Below, in pieces: positions 33,146 to 44,760 of a stretch of 61,742 bases of DNA; position 1 is the first letter of the stretch; each line of letters starts with the position of its first letter. The stretch is from NCBI RefSeq assembly GCF_000002075.1, contig NW_004798067.1:173110-234851 (forward strand), read 5' to 3'. The notes under the pieces were generated by a model. That model made no database searches. It was not told the origin of the DNA and saw only the letters and a list, made by a program, of their open reading frames with translations. Source of the stretch: Aplysia californica. Its lineage: Eukaryota; Mollusca; Gastropoda; Aplysiida; Aplysiidae. The position numbers were made by a program, and so were the translations under genes.

Positions 33146-36100
33146 ATGACGAAGAAAAAGAAAATTTCACCAGTAAGAAAATACCAAAGTCTCTCCTTCA
33201 AGGTGGAAGAGACTGTTCTTCAAACACCTGCTAAATCAATGCCTTTGAATCTAGCAGAGGAGAAAGAAAAGTTTCTCAAAAGTGGCAAAACACCTCAATT
33301 TCAAGTCCAAGATCCATCTAAGGTAAGACTTTCAACGTTTTTTTATAGTTCATTAATTTATGTTGATATGTTTTCATAGATCCTTTGAAAAAAATGGTGG
33401 ATACAGTTAATATATTGAGAACTACGAAGAGAGCAAGAAATGTTGGGAACAGTGTGCTTTTTCTCTATCTGGTCTTAAAAAGATGGTGGGAGGACTTGAG
33501 ACTAAAGGAATTTGAAGTCGGGGGAATATTGATCGCTGGAACTGTTTAAACGGTAATTTGAGTAAACTCTTTTCAATACTGTTTTTTATTTTTAGTTAAG
33601 TCTGAACTTTAATAATTTGTTTGCTATAAATTGTTTTCGTGAGTTCAAGTAATTTTAAGTAAGTTCCTATGGTAAGCCCTCTTTAATAATCCTCCACTCT
33701 GGATAAAGCTTTGTTTCATTGACAACACTTTGCTCTTGAAATGCTTTATAATCTACAAGTGTGAAAGGACGTTGCCCTATCTTGCTAATTCAGCTTGGTT
33801 TTTTTCATCGTCTTTAAGATCAGTTTAAATTTGGTGGGTTTGGTACGTACCGGTATGCCTTTCTTTTTGGTGAAAGTTTTTGTTATTACTTTGCTCTTTT
33901 CAGCTGGCTGAATTAGCTAGTAAGACCCGTAACCAAATCCGGTTTGACCTTCAAGGAGAAGCAGAGTATATTTTAGAAAAAGTGCGAGATCAGTATGGAC
34001 AGGGTGAACTTTTTCTGGAGCATGCCTATGGACCTCGAATCACCAAAGACGAAGCAACTCCAATGTTACTGAAGTACATTGAGGAAAATCAGTTAACAGA
34101 GTCTATTAAAATCCACTGGTGTGACAATCTGGCATGCAGGTAAGAGAGATACTGAAGTCCCTCGATTGTTACTTCCTCTAAGGATTTAATTATGAACTGG
34201 ACATAACAATGAATTTTTTCAAACAGAGTTTTAACAGTTTTCTAAAGTCTTTCTTTGAATTTGTCTCGTCATGTTTATTACTAGATCTATTTGCAAGTTT
34301 GAATTCCATTTTTAACAATTGGACTTTTGAAAATTTCAGATATAATTTTCTGAATAATTTTTTAAATCCCCAAATTATGGTTTAGTATGTTGTGACCATT
34401 ATATTACAAAACACATCATAAAGTGAAAATAGCAGCTATAATTATTGGGGGGGGGGGGGGGGGATTGTGTGAGTTATTTTGGTTTTTCTGACATGTGCCA
34501 TGTTGTACCAAAGTGATTTTTTGCATTGATGCCAATGAAAGAAATATCCTTTCATCTTGAATAGAACTCAGGATATTTGTGATTGAAGGAAGTGAGGTCG
34601 CCTGGTGAAATAAGCGAGAAAAAGGCCGCCAAAAACCATGGTAACTCCAATAGCTAAAGTCTCTGAAGACTGAAAAATTACATGTTTCATGCCTTTAATC
34701 AAGGTTTTTCAGTAAAATTCACACATAAATGTGTTTTTAAAAATGGACATATAAAAAGTGTTGAGCCAAAAGAAAAGAAAATTAGAAAAAAAATTGCCTA
34801 TCAGCCAAAAAAGAGTGCAATTTCTTTGATTTCATTATTTTGACGAGCGCCTGATTTCTCTACTATGCCTCCCATTTTTATTTTTTTTAGTGCGAAAATG
34901 GTTTGGACAGGACCTGTGGTGAACGCCAACAAGCCCGAGCTGCGCAGGTATTCCCTGTGGATTAACGGATCCGATGAAAATAATTACTTGAGAGAAAGTG
35001 GCATCAAATGTCTCATGGATCATGAAATTGGGACTCATTTTGTATCCTTTTGAAATTAACAGGTTCTGAACAGGTTTGATTTTTCTGGAGAGTTTTAAAG
35101 ATTTGTTTGCTCAATACCAGTGTTTGTGGTAGAGTGCGGTTAGAGAAACTTCATACCTCTACATGTACAGGTGTTTATGAAACTAGATGGATACAGGAGT
35201 TTTTTTGTTTGTTTCTTTGTTGTTGTTGATATAAGAATAGTTGTGTGGTCCTACATAAAGGCACTAATTTTGCACTCAAAACAAAAGCAATTGATAACAT
35301 TTCATTGTGTAAAAGAGAAAAAGTAAAAGATCTAAATATTTTCGCTGTACCTTAGATAAAAAGTGAATATTTTTTTACAGTGTACCTAAAGGAAAAGGGA
35401 ATTCTTAGAAAAGACTGGTGCGAGTATTATTGGGGGGGGGGGGGGGGGGGGTACTCCTACAATAGACTATTATAATCATTTGAATAACTGATTCGGGATT
35501 CAGCTCATTTTTAAATGAGGATTCTGTCATAACAGTGTGTATAAAAGGGATAGCACAAAACGCAACGATTGTCTGGCGGTTTTCCTTTAACCGTGTACAG
35601 TTTCGCATGGTAAATGATGGTTTTCAACCTTGGTTCTCTGATCGTGCAAGATTTGGCATTCGAAGTCTTGGAGCTTTCGAGGGACAGTGCACTGAGGAAG
35701 GTCTTGCAGCCATCAATACAGCACTACGGGGGAGAGTGAAGCTGCTCTGGAGTGCAGCACTTGCTTATAGTAATTGTTTATTCAATAATGATAATAATAA
35801 TAGATAGCATTTGTATTAATAACACAAATCCTGGCTCAACAGCTAGCTCTCTGGGCTTCACTATTACCCCAGCAGACCTGAGAGCATTCTGAAACAACCT
35901 CAACTTCCTGGGAAGCATACAGTGCAAGCAGCTATTTATAGGTGCTAAAACACTTACATACTGACAAGACCTTTCGCTGTCTTTGGCCGGGTACCCATTC
36001 CCACCTGGGTGAAGAACGGAAAATCCATATAAAGTGCCTTTCCTTTAGGACACAATGTCGGGCCCGCAGCTCGAACCCCCGAACCCGCAACTTCACCATT

Positions 36101-37167
36101 AAGAGTCTGTTAATCTAACCACTAGGCCACCGATGCCATCACAAAAGTATTTCTGGTAGTGTTTGACACATTATTTAGACTTCTCCATCTAGGTGTGTAC
36201 TTTTGACATGCTTCCTCGTTTCTGTAACTACTTAATTTCCTGCAGGATTGTCGATGCCTTTTGGCTGACACAGTATTTTGTGTACAAAGGTGGTGCACGT
36301 CTGCTTACATTTCTTCTTTTTTTTCTGCTCTTTGGTACTTTATTTGGAGGAAACTTGTTAAAGATGTATGCAGATTGAGCTGTTCAGTGAACAGTGGGAT
36401 TGGTTGATTGTTAATTGTATTGCCTTATTCCACCACCGACACAATTTTGATCCTTTAGGAAGTGGGCCAACCCAGGAAAAGTGAGATATATGGGAAGCAT
36501 GCTGACAAAATTAGTTACTTCTAGGATTCAAGACCTGTGGAAAGAGATACACCCCGCTCAAAGGTGAAGTTTTTACAATTCACAAGTATGAAATTATAAA
36601 AGTCATGTTATTCTTAAAGAATATGGCATCATCAATAGAAAATCTATCATTTTGACCCTCGAGTCAAATGTTGGCCAGTTTTTCCATTCAAGGATTGTGA
36701 GAAGAAACTCATTTTGTCAGCATGCCTCACATATCATCTCAGAAGAGAGAAGGAGATACTCGATGAAACGAACTTCCCTTCGTAGGAATCTGAATCATTT
36801 TTTCTTTGCACACAAGGACAAAAAGCTTACACGTTACACAGCAGATGCCTGCACAGTGAGACAGTATTGCTGGGGATATTTTTTCTTTCATCTTCCTCTA
36901 CTGTCTTAGCTTGAATACAGAAGAGAAATAGAAATAACCCTCCTGTGCTACGGATGAAATTCAGACTCCATGAACTATGTATGTATTTGAAAGGATTGTC
37001 GTATATTGAGTGGTCTGGTATGCATGAAACATGTCTTTTAGGAAGCTGTCAAATTTTCTCACTCTATTTTATTGTGAAATCCTAAGAGACACCAGGGAGA
37101 GGGTGCTATACAAATGATTTTATTATTATTATTATCATTATTATTAGGCCTTTTATTATTATTATTG

Positions 37168-37264
<97 letters not shown>

Positions 37265-40200
37265 TCTTATTGTTCTTATCACTGTATTATCATTATCATC
37301 ATTATTATTATTATTTTAATTATTATTATTATTAGTGTTATTATTATCATTATTATTATTATCATTATTATTATTATTGTTATTATTTATTGTTATATCC
37401 CATTTACGTTCCTTCATCTCAGACACAGCCTGTAAAGCGACGGAGATGACTTTCAAGCAGCTGTTTGACTATCTTGGACGGTATATCTCCAACCGAGAGT
37501 TCCGCTGGAAGCAGGTGATGCGCATCAAACGTGGTCTCGCTGATCCCAATGACCTGGGAGGCTTTGGCAATGATCAATGTTATTTTGAGGGTGAGTGAAC
37601 AAGAAAGAATAAGAGGGTGAGGGTGAGTGGAGAAGAAAGAATATGAGGGTGAGTGGAGAAGAAAGCATACGTGTTATGAGAGGGAGTGAGGAAGAAAGAA
37701 TATGAGGGTGAGTGGAGAAGAAAGAATATGAGGGCGAGTGGAGAAGAAAGAATATGAGGGTGAGTGGAGAAGAAAGAATATGAGGGTGAGTGGAGAAGAA
37801 AGAATATGAGGGTGAGTGGAGAAGAAAGAATATGAGGGTGAGTGGAGAAGAAAGAATATGAGGGTGAGTGGAGAAGAAAGCATACGTGTTATGAGAGGGA
37901 GTGAGGAAGAAAGAATATGAGGGTGGGGAAAACTATTACTTTCGTCCTTAAATGGCTATATATGAATTTTTTTGTTGTATTTTATCAGTTTATACTTGTG
38001 TGATGAGAGTAATTCTAATAACGTAGATCAATTTTATACGCTTACTGCCTTGTACAGACATCTTGAGGCTTTTTACAGAAATCCATGGACAGTAGTCTCC
38101 ATTGTGGGATCGTAGGCGGAGACTACTGTACAAATTCCTAAAAGGTTCCCATCTCCCTTGTCTGGACCGCGTGCACATCATAGTTTTTCAACTGGCTCAT
38201 CTTTCTTTTGAATAGGATTGCAATGAATGAAGGGATATATCTAAGCAGCCACACATTTTTACTTAGAAAAGTAGCTGTCTTAGACAGGTAAATGTTTTAC
38301 TCAGGGTCATTACAATGTAAAAAAAAAAATGCAAATGGGGAAATGGGAAGTTGACATTTGTAGAGGTGGCCATTAAAGTAGGTTTGACTGTATATTCGCC
38401 TTTTCTAGTCACAAGAAAAAGAAATACCGCCGTTACTCCTTGCTTTACAAAATGAAGAGAAAAAAAAATGGAGTAACAGCTTTTTACTGGAATGACAGAT
38501 TTTTGGATTGATTGCGAATGAAGTAGTGGGTTGAATTCTTTTCTCTTTCAGGAGTTTACTCATATTATTGTCTTAAATTCTTTTCCAGGGGCAGTCACTA
38601 TTCTACGCAATATGGACAACATTGACTTCTATGTTTTGATGTCAGGCAAAGTTTGTTACGATGAGCTGGAGAGAATCAAGCGCGTGGTGCGCAGAGATGT
38701 TGTGAAATATCCTGTATTTATGAAAAACATGAATGCATATCTGAGGACTCTGAAAAAAATGTCTTTATTGAACAACCTCGGAGTGGTACATCCATTGCGC
38801 AACCCGCCAACGGCATATCTCAGACGTCTGGATGAGAGGAGAGCTGAGGAAAGTGGCAGGAAGCCTAAAAAGGTAAGAGCATACAATAGACTGAGAAGGA
38901 ATTCCTTTCTTAAAGGGAAGTTCACAGACAGGACAGGAAAAGGGAAGCAAAAAGAGAGTGAGACGGAAGAGGTTAAGAGTTTTGCTGTGTCTCAGAAGTT
39001 TGTGAACGTACATCAGAACCGCAAAATGGCTGCCAAGAAAAACGAGGAGGAGGGTAAAGTTCTGGCTCTAGTTCAGTCTCTCTCTCAGCAGATTAGAAAT
39101 GTTGATGAAAGTCTCGATGAGCACATTTCCCATCTGAAGGACATAGTGAACGAACACTCGTGGGCTAGTGAAGACAACGAGTACAAAGAGAATCTCTTGT
39201 GTCAGGCCTCCAGCGAGATCAATTACAACGACCTTGATGACGAAGCGTCGGTCATTGCGGAGAGAGAGGGTGAGGGGGGAGCCACAGACATTGACGATGG
39301 GATGGACACCGCAGATGAGAAGGAGTCTGTCCTGTCATCTAGTAAGAAATCGAGGGGAGGTAACGTCCAGGAACGACCGTGGACCGAGGGTACTCGCAGC
39401 GCCTCTTCCCTTAGGTCGGAATTCGCCCTTAAAAAGCGTCCCCTCGGGAGTCAGCAAAACAGCGTCTCCGAGAGCCTGCCGAACTTGAGTGTGGCTGAGA
39501 GAAGAAACTGTCCCAAGTCTTACTCAACAAACATTCTGGCCTCTTTGAAACCCGCCGGTCACAGCCAAGTGGAGTTTCCTGGAGAGCTCCAGAACTGTAA
39601 GGGAGATGTTTTCTATAACCGCAGGCTGAACTTACAGAGGCAGAAGCAGCTCCTTCACCCATCGGTGGCGAGACTGACGACTCGAGAGAACCTCAGTGGC
39701 CAGAAGCCAAAGATAAAGGAGAGGCTGAGAATCATAGAGAACGTGATCAAGACGAGTGAAGAGGAGGAAAGTCTGTTCCCCTTCAGGTTAGGCAAGTCTG
39801 AAGAGTTGAGTGTTAATGTTTCCAAAAACAGCTTTGATAGTCTTAATACAGACGGAGAAGAAGGTGCAGATTTGAAGGGTAGACCGAGCACAGGTGATCT
39901 GAACAATTTTGTTGCCAAAGTTTATGAGCAGGAGTATACTGCATGTATGGAGAATGAAATGATTGAAAGCAATCCAAGGTGCGGCACCATTCTAGTCCAT
40001 CACAGACCGCGGAAACTGCAGTCTTTCCAACCTTCCCAAACGAGGAGTGGTGGAGATATGAACAACCTTTCACTCTTAGAAACAAGCAACAGAGCTGAAG
40101 TAGGTGTGGTTCCTGTCAAATTAGATGCTAGAAGCAAAGAAAACTGCTCGTTTTTAACTATTTCTACAAAAAACATATTGCACAAAAGTAGTGAAAACGG

Positions 40201-40342
40201 GGAAACTGACTTTGGGAGTAGTTGTCTAAATCTCCCAGCATGTGACGGGTTGTCTAACTCAAAATGTGCTTCAAATGAGCAAAGGAATACAACAACTGCT
40301 GCCTCTCTACCAGTTGTGCCTTCAGGGGGGAGCCACAAGTAA
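33146..40342 (+). CDS. MATCAP2: MATCAP-type microtubule-associated tyrosine carboxypeptidase (KIAA0895 family)
   Basis: Coding exons: 33146-33322 (exon begins at acceptor 33119), 33904-34139, 34891-35041, 35601-35769, 37423-37590 and 38589-40342. Phases agree, giving 884 residues. MATCAP enzymes remove the C-terminal tyrosine of alpha-tubulin and use an unusual HExxxH zinc motif. Here MDHEIGTHFFRMVND has His182, Glu183 and His187, and TEEGLA has Glu220/Glu221, where the third zinc ligand is expected. Later family blocks are MTFKQLFDYLGRYI, RIKRGLADPN and FGNDQCYFEGAVTILRN. The catalytic domain covers roughly 60-370. It is followed by a tail of about 510 residues, rich in Ser/Lys/Glu, all in one exon. 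Human MATCAP2 is about 520 residues in total, so the tail is an extension. The ATG at 33146 is the first in the exon (MTKKKK); a start in an unseen upstream exon is possible. MATCAP1 versus MATCAP2 orthology cannot be settled here. Confidence 0.92.
34447..34463 (+). repeat. Poly(G) tract
   Basis: Seventeen-base-class G run in a MATCAP intron. Confidence 0.95.
34510..34872 (+). mobile_element. MITE family M5, copy 2 (left end lost), abutting a splice acceptor
   Basis: cttgaatagaactcaggata ... gttgagccaaaagaaaag ... gacgagcgcctgatttctct and tatgcctcc match other M5 copies. Its right end lies 18 bases before the acceptor AG (34889-34890) of the MATCAP exon that carries the HEIGTH motif. Confidence 0.75.
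35431..35450 (+). repeat. Poly(G) tract
   Basis: About 20 consecutive G in a MATCAP intron, about 150 bp before an exon. Confidence 0.95.
35786..36138 (-). mobile_element. tRNA-derived SINE, family S1, copy 2 (reverse)
   Basis: In reverse it reads catcggtggcctagtggtta (A box), then the gggttcgagc B-box region, then gacagcgaaaggtcttgtca and the ctggggtaatagtgaagccc body. The tail is TTATTATTATC-type. It begins just 17 bases after a MATCAP splice donor (35769/35770). Confidence 0.8.
37104..37420 (+). repeat. SINE S1 3' tail grown into a (TTA)n/(TCA)n microsatellite
   Basis: ggtgctatacaaatgatttt is the 3' end of the S1 SINE. It continues into about 280 bases of TTA and TCA triplets that stop just before the acceptor of the MATCAP exon at 37423. 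Confidence 0.85.
37587..37930 (+). repeat. 26-bp minisatellite that duplicates the MATCAP exon 5 splice donor
   Basis: The true donor is GAGG|gtgagtg at 37590/37591. The intron continues as about 11 copies of a 26-bp unit (gagggtgagtggagaagaaa + gaatat), with starts at 37645, 37704, 37730, 37756, 37782, 37808, 37834 and 37860, plus diverged units at 37613, 37679 and 37894. Most copies keep gagg|gtgagt; the copy at 37730 has gagggcgagt. Confidence 0.92.
38268..38390 (-). mobile_element. pogo/Tigger-like MITE, family P3, fragment
   Basis: Contains gtagctgtcttagacaggta and ends gtaggtttgactg followed by TA, the inverse of the P3 start cagtcaaacctgtctaag seen at 45633. The other terminus is not visible. 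It lies in the last MATCAP intron. Confidence 0.6.
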
Positions 40343-41440
40343 CAAACTGGCATCAAGCTAGACCTACCTCCATCATAAATCTACAAATCTTGTGTTGGCT
40401 CGGTGATTTCAACGTTTTGTCAGTTGCTACTTTACCGAGGAGCTGAGGATGTTTGTTTTGGGACTTGGCGGATAAAATGGTGGGCGCTTTTTCTTTTCAC
40501 CTTAACGGCCTCAAAAGTTGTTATAGTGCAAAGTAAACACTTCAATAGTGCTGAGACAGCAGGCCTACGACTGAATTTCTTTTCACAAGTCACATGACAG
40601 ACTCAGAGGGACTGTTTTTTATCATTATCACTTGAAAATTTCACATTAGTCCATCAGCTTTGATATACCTGGTATCATTCTTGTTCAGCTCTAATATTTT
40701 CTTTGTCTTACATGCTGTAGACTTTTTTTGCTCTTAATGTTAGTTTAAAAAATCAGCTTAAAATAACTTTTTCCTCCTTATTGCTCTTAAGGTTAGTAAA
40801 AAAATCAGTATAAAATAACTTTTTCTTCCTTATTCTTCTTAGGGTTAGTAAAAAATCAGTAAAATATAACTATTTCATTCTTATTGCTCTTAAGGTTAGT
40901 AAAAAAAATCAGTATAAAATAACTTTTTCTTCCTTATTGCGCTTAAGGTTGGTAAAAAAATCAGTATAACATGACTTTTTCCCTCTTAGACATATGTTTT
41001 GTAGGCTAAGTACTTGGTAGTAGTGGTATTTTGAGAAGCTATACCTTTAAGGTTTTTGTTTTTTTCTAGTTACCTCTAATCCTAATTACCTCGGATCTCA
41101 GTTACCTCGAATCCTTGTTACGTCAGATATGTTGACATTGAACCTTTGCTGATCTTCAAGCATTGTCCAGCAGGAAAGTTCTGTTGCCATTTATTTTCAC
41201 ATATTATGTTGATACATTTACTTGTGTTTTTAGTTCATTCGGAGAACAAGGAGCAATATATATATTATCCATCTATGTTACAAGTGTATTATTGGACTTC
41301 AGTCTTTTTTATTTTTCTCAAGATGACTTATTTTTTTGTATGTTTGATTGTTTTTGCTGAGGGGAGTATGGTTGGAGTTTTATGAAGTTTTTTAAAGCTA
41401 CTCTTTCTCTTCTTCCTCTGTGATCACTGCAAATGACAGA
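40343..41440 (+). other. Probable MATCAP 3' UTR
   Basis: Follows the stop codon without recognisable coding sequence and includes the 62-bp minisatellite at 40733-40985. The first clear AATAAA is far downstream at 42248-42253, so the 3' end is uncertain. Confidence 0.4.
40733..40985 (+). repeat. Minisatellite, about 60-bp unit, four to five copies
   Basis: Unit ttattgctcttaaggttagt + aaaaaaatcagtataaaata + actttttcttcc, repeated with small differences in the MATCAP 3' region. Confidence 0.85.
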
Positions 41441-41479
41441 GATTATAAGTCGTTCAAGACTCACAGTTGTATAGGTCTA

Positions 41480-41580
41480 ATTTCTAACACACACCAACAC
41501 AAACACACACATTCATGCGAGTATGCAGGCACACGCGCATACACGCATGCACACACACACACACACACACACACACCACC
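41480..41580 (+). repeat. (CA)n-rich microsatellite
   Basis: acacac-rich stretch upstream of the assembly gap; CA repeats resume directly after it at 41991. Confidence 0.9.
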
Positions 41581-41619
41581 ATAATAACACACACTATCTC
41601 CCCCAGATCGCAGAGTCGT

Positions 41620-41815
41620 TGTCCAACTTTTACTGTCTGTAGGGTGGCCAGTTCCTTTCCACGCCGCCTTTACTTCTCCAACTCGAAGTCAGGTACCCAT
41701 TACTACTGGGTGGGCAGGAGGGGGAGAAAAAAATACGTGTCTGAACCGAGGCTCCAACTCGGACTTTCCGCTTCGGAGACGAGCGCACTGACCGCTCCGC
41801 CACCACACCCTCGGC
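41620..41815 (-). mobile_element. tRNA(Ser/Leu)-like SINE (reverse)
   Basis: In reverse the head reads ggtgtggtggcggagcggtc ... gcgctcgtctccgaagcgga ... gttggagcctcggttcagac, a long-variable-arm (type II) tRNA-like start. A non-tRNA body follows (ccagtagtaatgggtacctg). Classed as a SINE because the tRNA part does not close and continues into body sequence. Confidence 0.65.
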
Positions 41816-41890
41816 TTTCTAAATGGCTCTGTCGTATTTTTCTTTATCTTTCACCCTACAATTCCCCCTCCTTATAGCTCCGCCCCATTC

Positions 41891-41990
41891 NNNNNNNNNN
41901 NNNNNNNNNNNNNNNNNNNNNNNNNNNNNNNNNNNNNNNNNNNNNNNNNNNNNNNNNNNNNNNNNNNNNNNNNNNNNNNNNNNNNNNNNN
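41891..41990. other. Assembly gap (100 N)
   Basis: Exactly 100 undetermined bases, the usual placeholder length for a gap of unknown size. Confidence 0.99.
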
Positions 41991-42024
41991 CACACACACT
42001 CACTCACATGCACACTCACACATG

Positions 42025-42064
<40 letters not shown>
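41991..42064 (+). repeat. (CA)n microsatellite after the gap
   Basis: Nearly pure CA, starting exactly where the N run ends. Confidence 0.95.
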
Positions 42065-42067
<3 letters not shown>

Positions 42068-43605
42068 CCTCTTTTATAAAAATGTTTATTTTCCAGTGAA
42101 GAAACTTTCATGCTGTCATATTCTTCCAATGCTACAGATTTCTAATGTTTTGTCTTTTGGTTATCTTTCTACTTTGGGTCAGTCAAAATGAGACCTATGT
42201 CCCCCTATATATATAGGAACTGATCAGGTCTTAGCTTTGAAGCCTGCAATAAATATTGGACTTTTCACTCCTTTCAGAAGAAATGCCAGTGTTGGCCAGG
42301 TCAAGGTATAAAAAAGTAATGTTGCCCAGTTGACCTCAGTATATTCAAACCAATGAAAAAGCAGTAGAATTTATGCTTATTTCATTACGTGTTGAAGGTG
42401 CTGGTATATATATATATGCGCTATAATAATCCTTTTATAATTCTGTTTTATCTATATAGAAGAAGGAGATCGGGTAGCGAGTGTTATGATTTAAACGCAG
42501 TGTAACGATTGTTTGCTTCAACACTCCTTGACAAGGTTAAAATCTCCGAATACACTGGGCATCATTATGTGTTGTTTCAGGGGGATCGGCAGCTAGATCT
42601 AACTATAATTGAAAATGCAGTGGATTTTTGCTTAAATTGCTGTCAAAGGGACACTGAAAATAAAAACCCTTCAGTTCTCAGCAGCATCATACCACAGTCT
42701 TTGCTCTGATTTCAGTGGATACAAGATGGAAACTTTGTATCCCAAAATTTTATTATCAGAATTCGTTTTAAGTGAAAATCACTGTATGTTTAATCAAGTA
42801 ATTCAAATATAGTGCTTACCTTAACATGCTTTTTTTCATAGCCAACAGTAAAGGTTTCACTGACATACCCATGCTTCGTGGCTGTAGAAGCTACTTAATT
42901 CTTTTAATTCATGACAAGTAGTGTTCTTTTGTTATACTGATATATATATATATCAACAATAATATTTTTTTGTGCTCCTTCCTTGACTTTACAAGTGCTT
43001 GACAATAGTTATTTATTATGATTTGCTAGCACAGAAAAGAATACTTTTTTATTTATTAATCTATCTAACATTAGAAAATTATCATTATTTTTATTATCAA
43101 TTGATTCTTTAAGTGCTTCTATTTATTTTAATTTTTTGGTGCTTTTTTTAGATTTGCATCTAGTTAATGATGTACGCATGTTAGCATAGATTGCTCTTTC
43201 TATATCAAGTTTTGTACCAAGAGCTTCTACTTTTTAGCTCTTTTTTAAAAAATGTTTTAGGTTGCCTAAATAAGTAAATGGCTAAAGATTCGGATAGAAA
43301 AGCAGTGCTAGTTTTTGTGATGTTGAAAGAGAAACTTTCTCGCCCAGCTAAATTCTCACATTTTGGGTGTGAACAAGTCGTCAACTCAGAACTATTTTCT
43401 CCAAAGCGCCTCTTTACTTAAGTACACTTTGGACAAAGTAGTTCTGAGAGGACTAAGTTTCTAGATGTACCGATATATAAATTTTCAAATAGATGTCTAA
43501 GCTCAAAAAGATGGTTCAAAGCTTTATATCTGGTAGACTTTTTCTACAACGATTTACATACAAAATGTTATGTTGAAAAAAAGGGATTAATTTGTTTTTA
43601 CATCA

Positions 43606-43665
43606 GTAAACCATGATCGCCGATGTCTGTAGAAGATCTGGCACTGGATGATGATGAGTCCTACT
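43606..43665 (+). mobile_element. LINE ORF2 3'-end fragment
   Basis: Encodes TMIADVCRRSGTG and stop, matching the end of the LINE fragment at 49650-49896 (TMITDVCHRSGSG). This ending is one I recall from non-LTR reverse transcriptases. Only the last 15 or so codons are present, as expected for 5' truncation. Confidence 0.55.
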
Positions 43666-43737
43666 ACTCTTAATTTTTTTTTAATATATAAAAAATTTGT
43701 TGTGTGTGGAAGTGTGTCATATAAGGCACACATCGTT

Positions 43738-43930
43738 GTAGGTCAATCCTTCTGTTCTAACGGCCACCCATCGAAGACAGTCACCTGGCTGTACAAACTA
43801 CCACTTCCCACTTAAAATCCTCTCTTGCGGTTTTTCTGCAATGCAATGACACTGTTCAAGTCGTCAACCTGATTAAAACAACCACTTTTCCCCTCGACAC
43901 AGGGTGGCTGTCTTGAACTATTTTGACAGT
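43738..43930. mobile_element. Eroded pogo-like MITE, probable family P3
   Basis: gtaggtcaatccttctgttc at the left and gggtggctgtcttgaactat ... tttgacagta at the right weakly mirror each other and resemble P3. Low certainty. Confidence 0.4.
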
Positions 43931-44760
43931 ACATATATTATATCAAACAGTTTCACGTACTACAACTTTGATATATAATTATTTGTATTCGTATAAATGA
44001 ATATATTGTATACAGTGGGGCTCACTCAGACTGAACAGGATTACTCCAAAAACAAGGGTAGACCAAAACAAGATAAAATCCCAGATTTTTAAAAATTTTG
44101 GTTTAAGCCGACTCCGCATGTATATATATATATAATACTCTCGTATTACAAACATACTCATCTTGGCTTGTACTAGAATTAAGTGGCTTTGTCTAATTCT
44201 AGAAAAAAAAACAAATGAATTGGGGATATATTGTTTTATTGTACTAAACTCCCTGTGCCATTATGATTCATTATTATATGTGTGTCCCTTTATCTCATAA
44301 CATTGATCATAACTTCGTATATTTTTATCACTGATCTGAAAGTATAAGGATCTCAAGTTGTAAAATCTAAACGATGAAAAATAATGTTTTCTTGCACTGT
44401 TGTTAAAGGATTAATTATTCCCGGATGACGTGAATTAATGGCAATGTGTACTTCTAGTTTTAACCCTAAAACCGGTATTTGACAATCTACACATGTTTAA
44501 AAAGAATGGACAGATATCGGTACATTTGCACATTTTATGAGCGGTATTCTTTGAAATACTTTCACTAGTAAAATGAGACACTCCACTTTTGTACTCACTC
44601 TGTGAAGCGAGAAGGTATTTATTTTTCTCATGAACATGATGTTAGCGATTTGTAGAACAAACAGAAACAAAAGTAAATCTTAAAAGAAATATTATGTCAA
44701 TCTTGATCTCACTGTGAAGACTGAGTCAAGTTTTGAAATCTGCTTTTAAAAAAAGGAGAT

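Larger units (their letters stand above)
42100..44760. other. Gene-free AT-rich interval
   Basis: No recognised exon. It includes an eroded P3-like element (43738-43930), a short LINE 3' fragment (43606-43665) and several (TA)n runs. Confidence 0.45.

Noticed and set aside
36193-36378. Frame with hydrophobic stretch in a MATCAP intron
   Set aside because: MATCAP is continuous in homology and phase from exon 35601-35769 to 37423-37590, so no exon is needed here.
37587-37930. CRISPR-like regular array
   Set aside because: Units of 26 bp follow each other directly without unique spacers, in an intron of a eukaryotic gene; it is a minisatellite.
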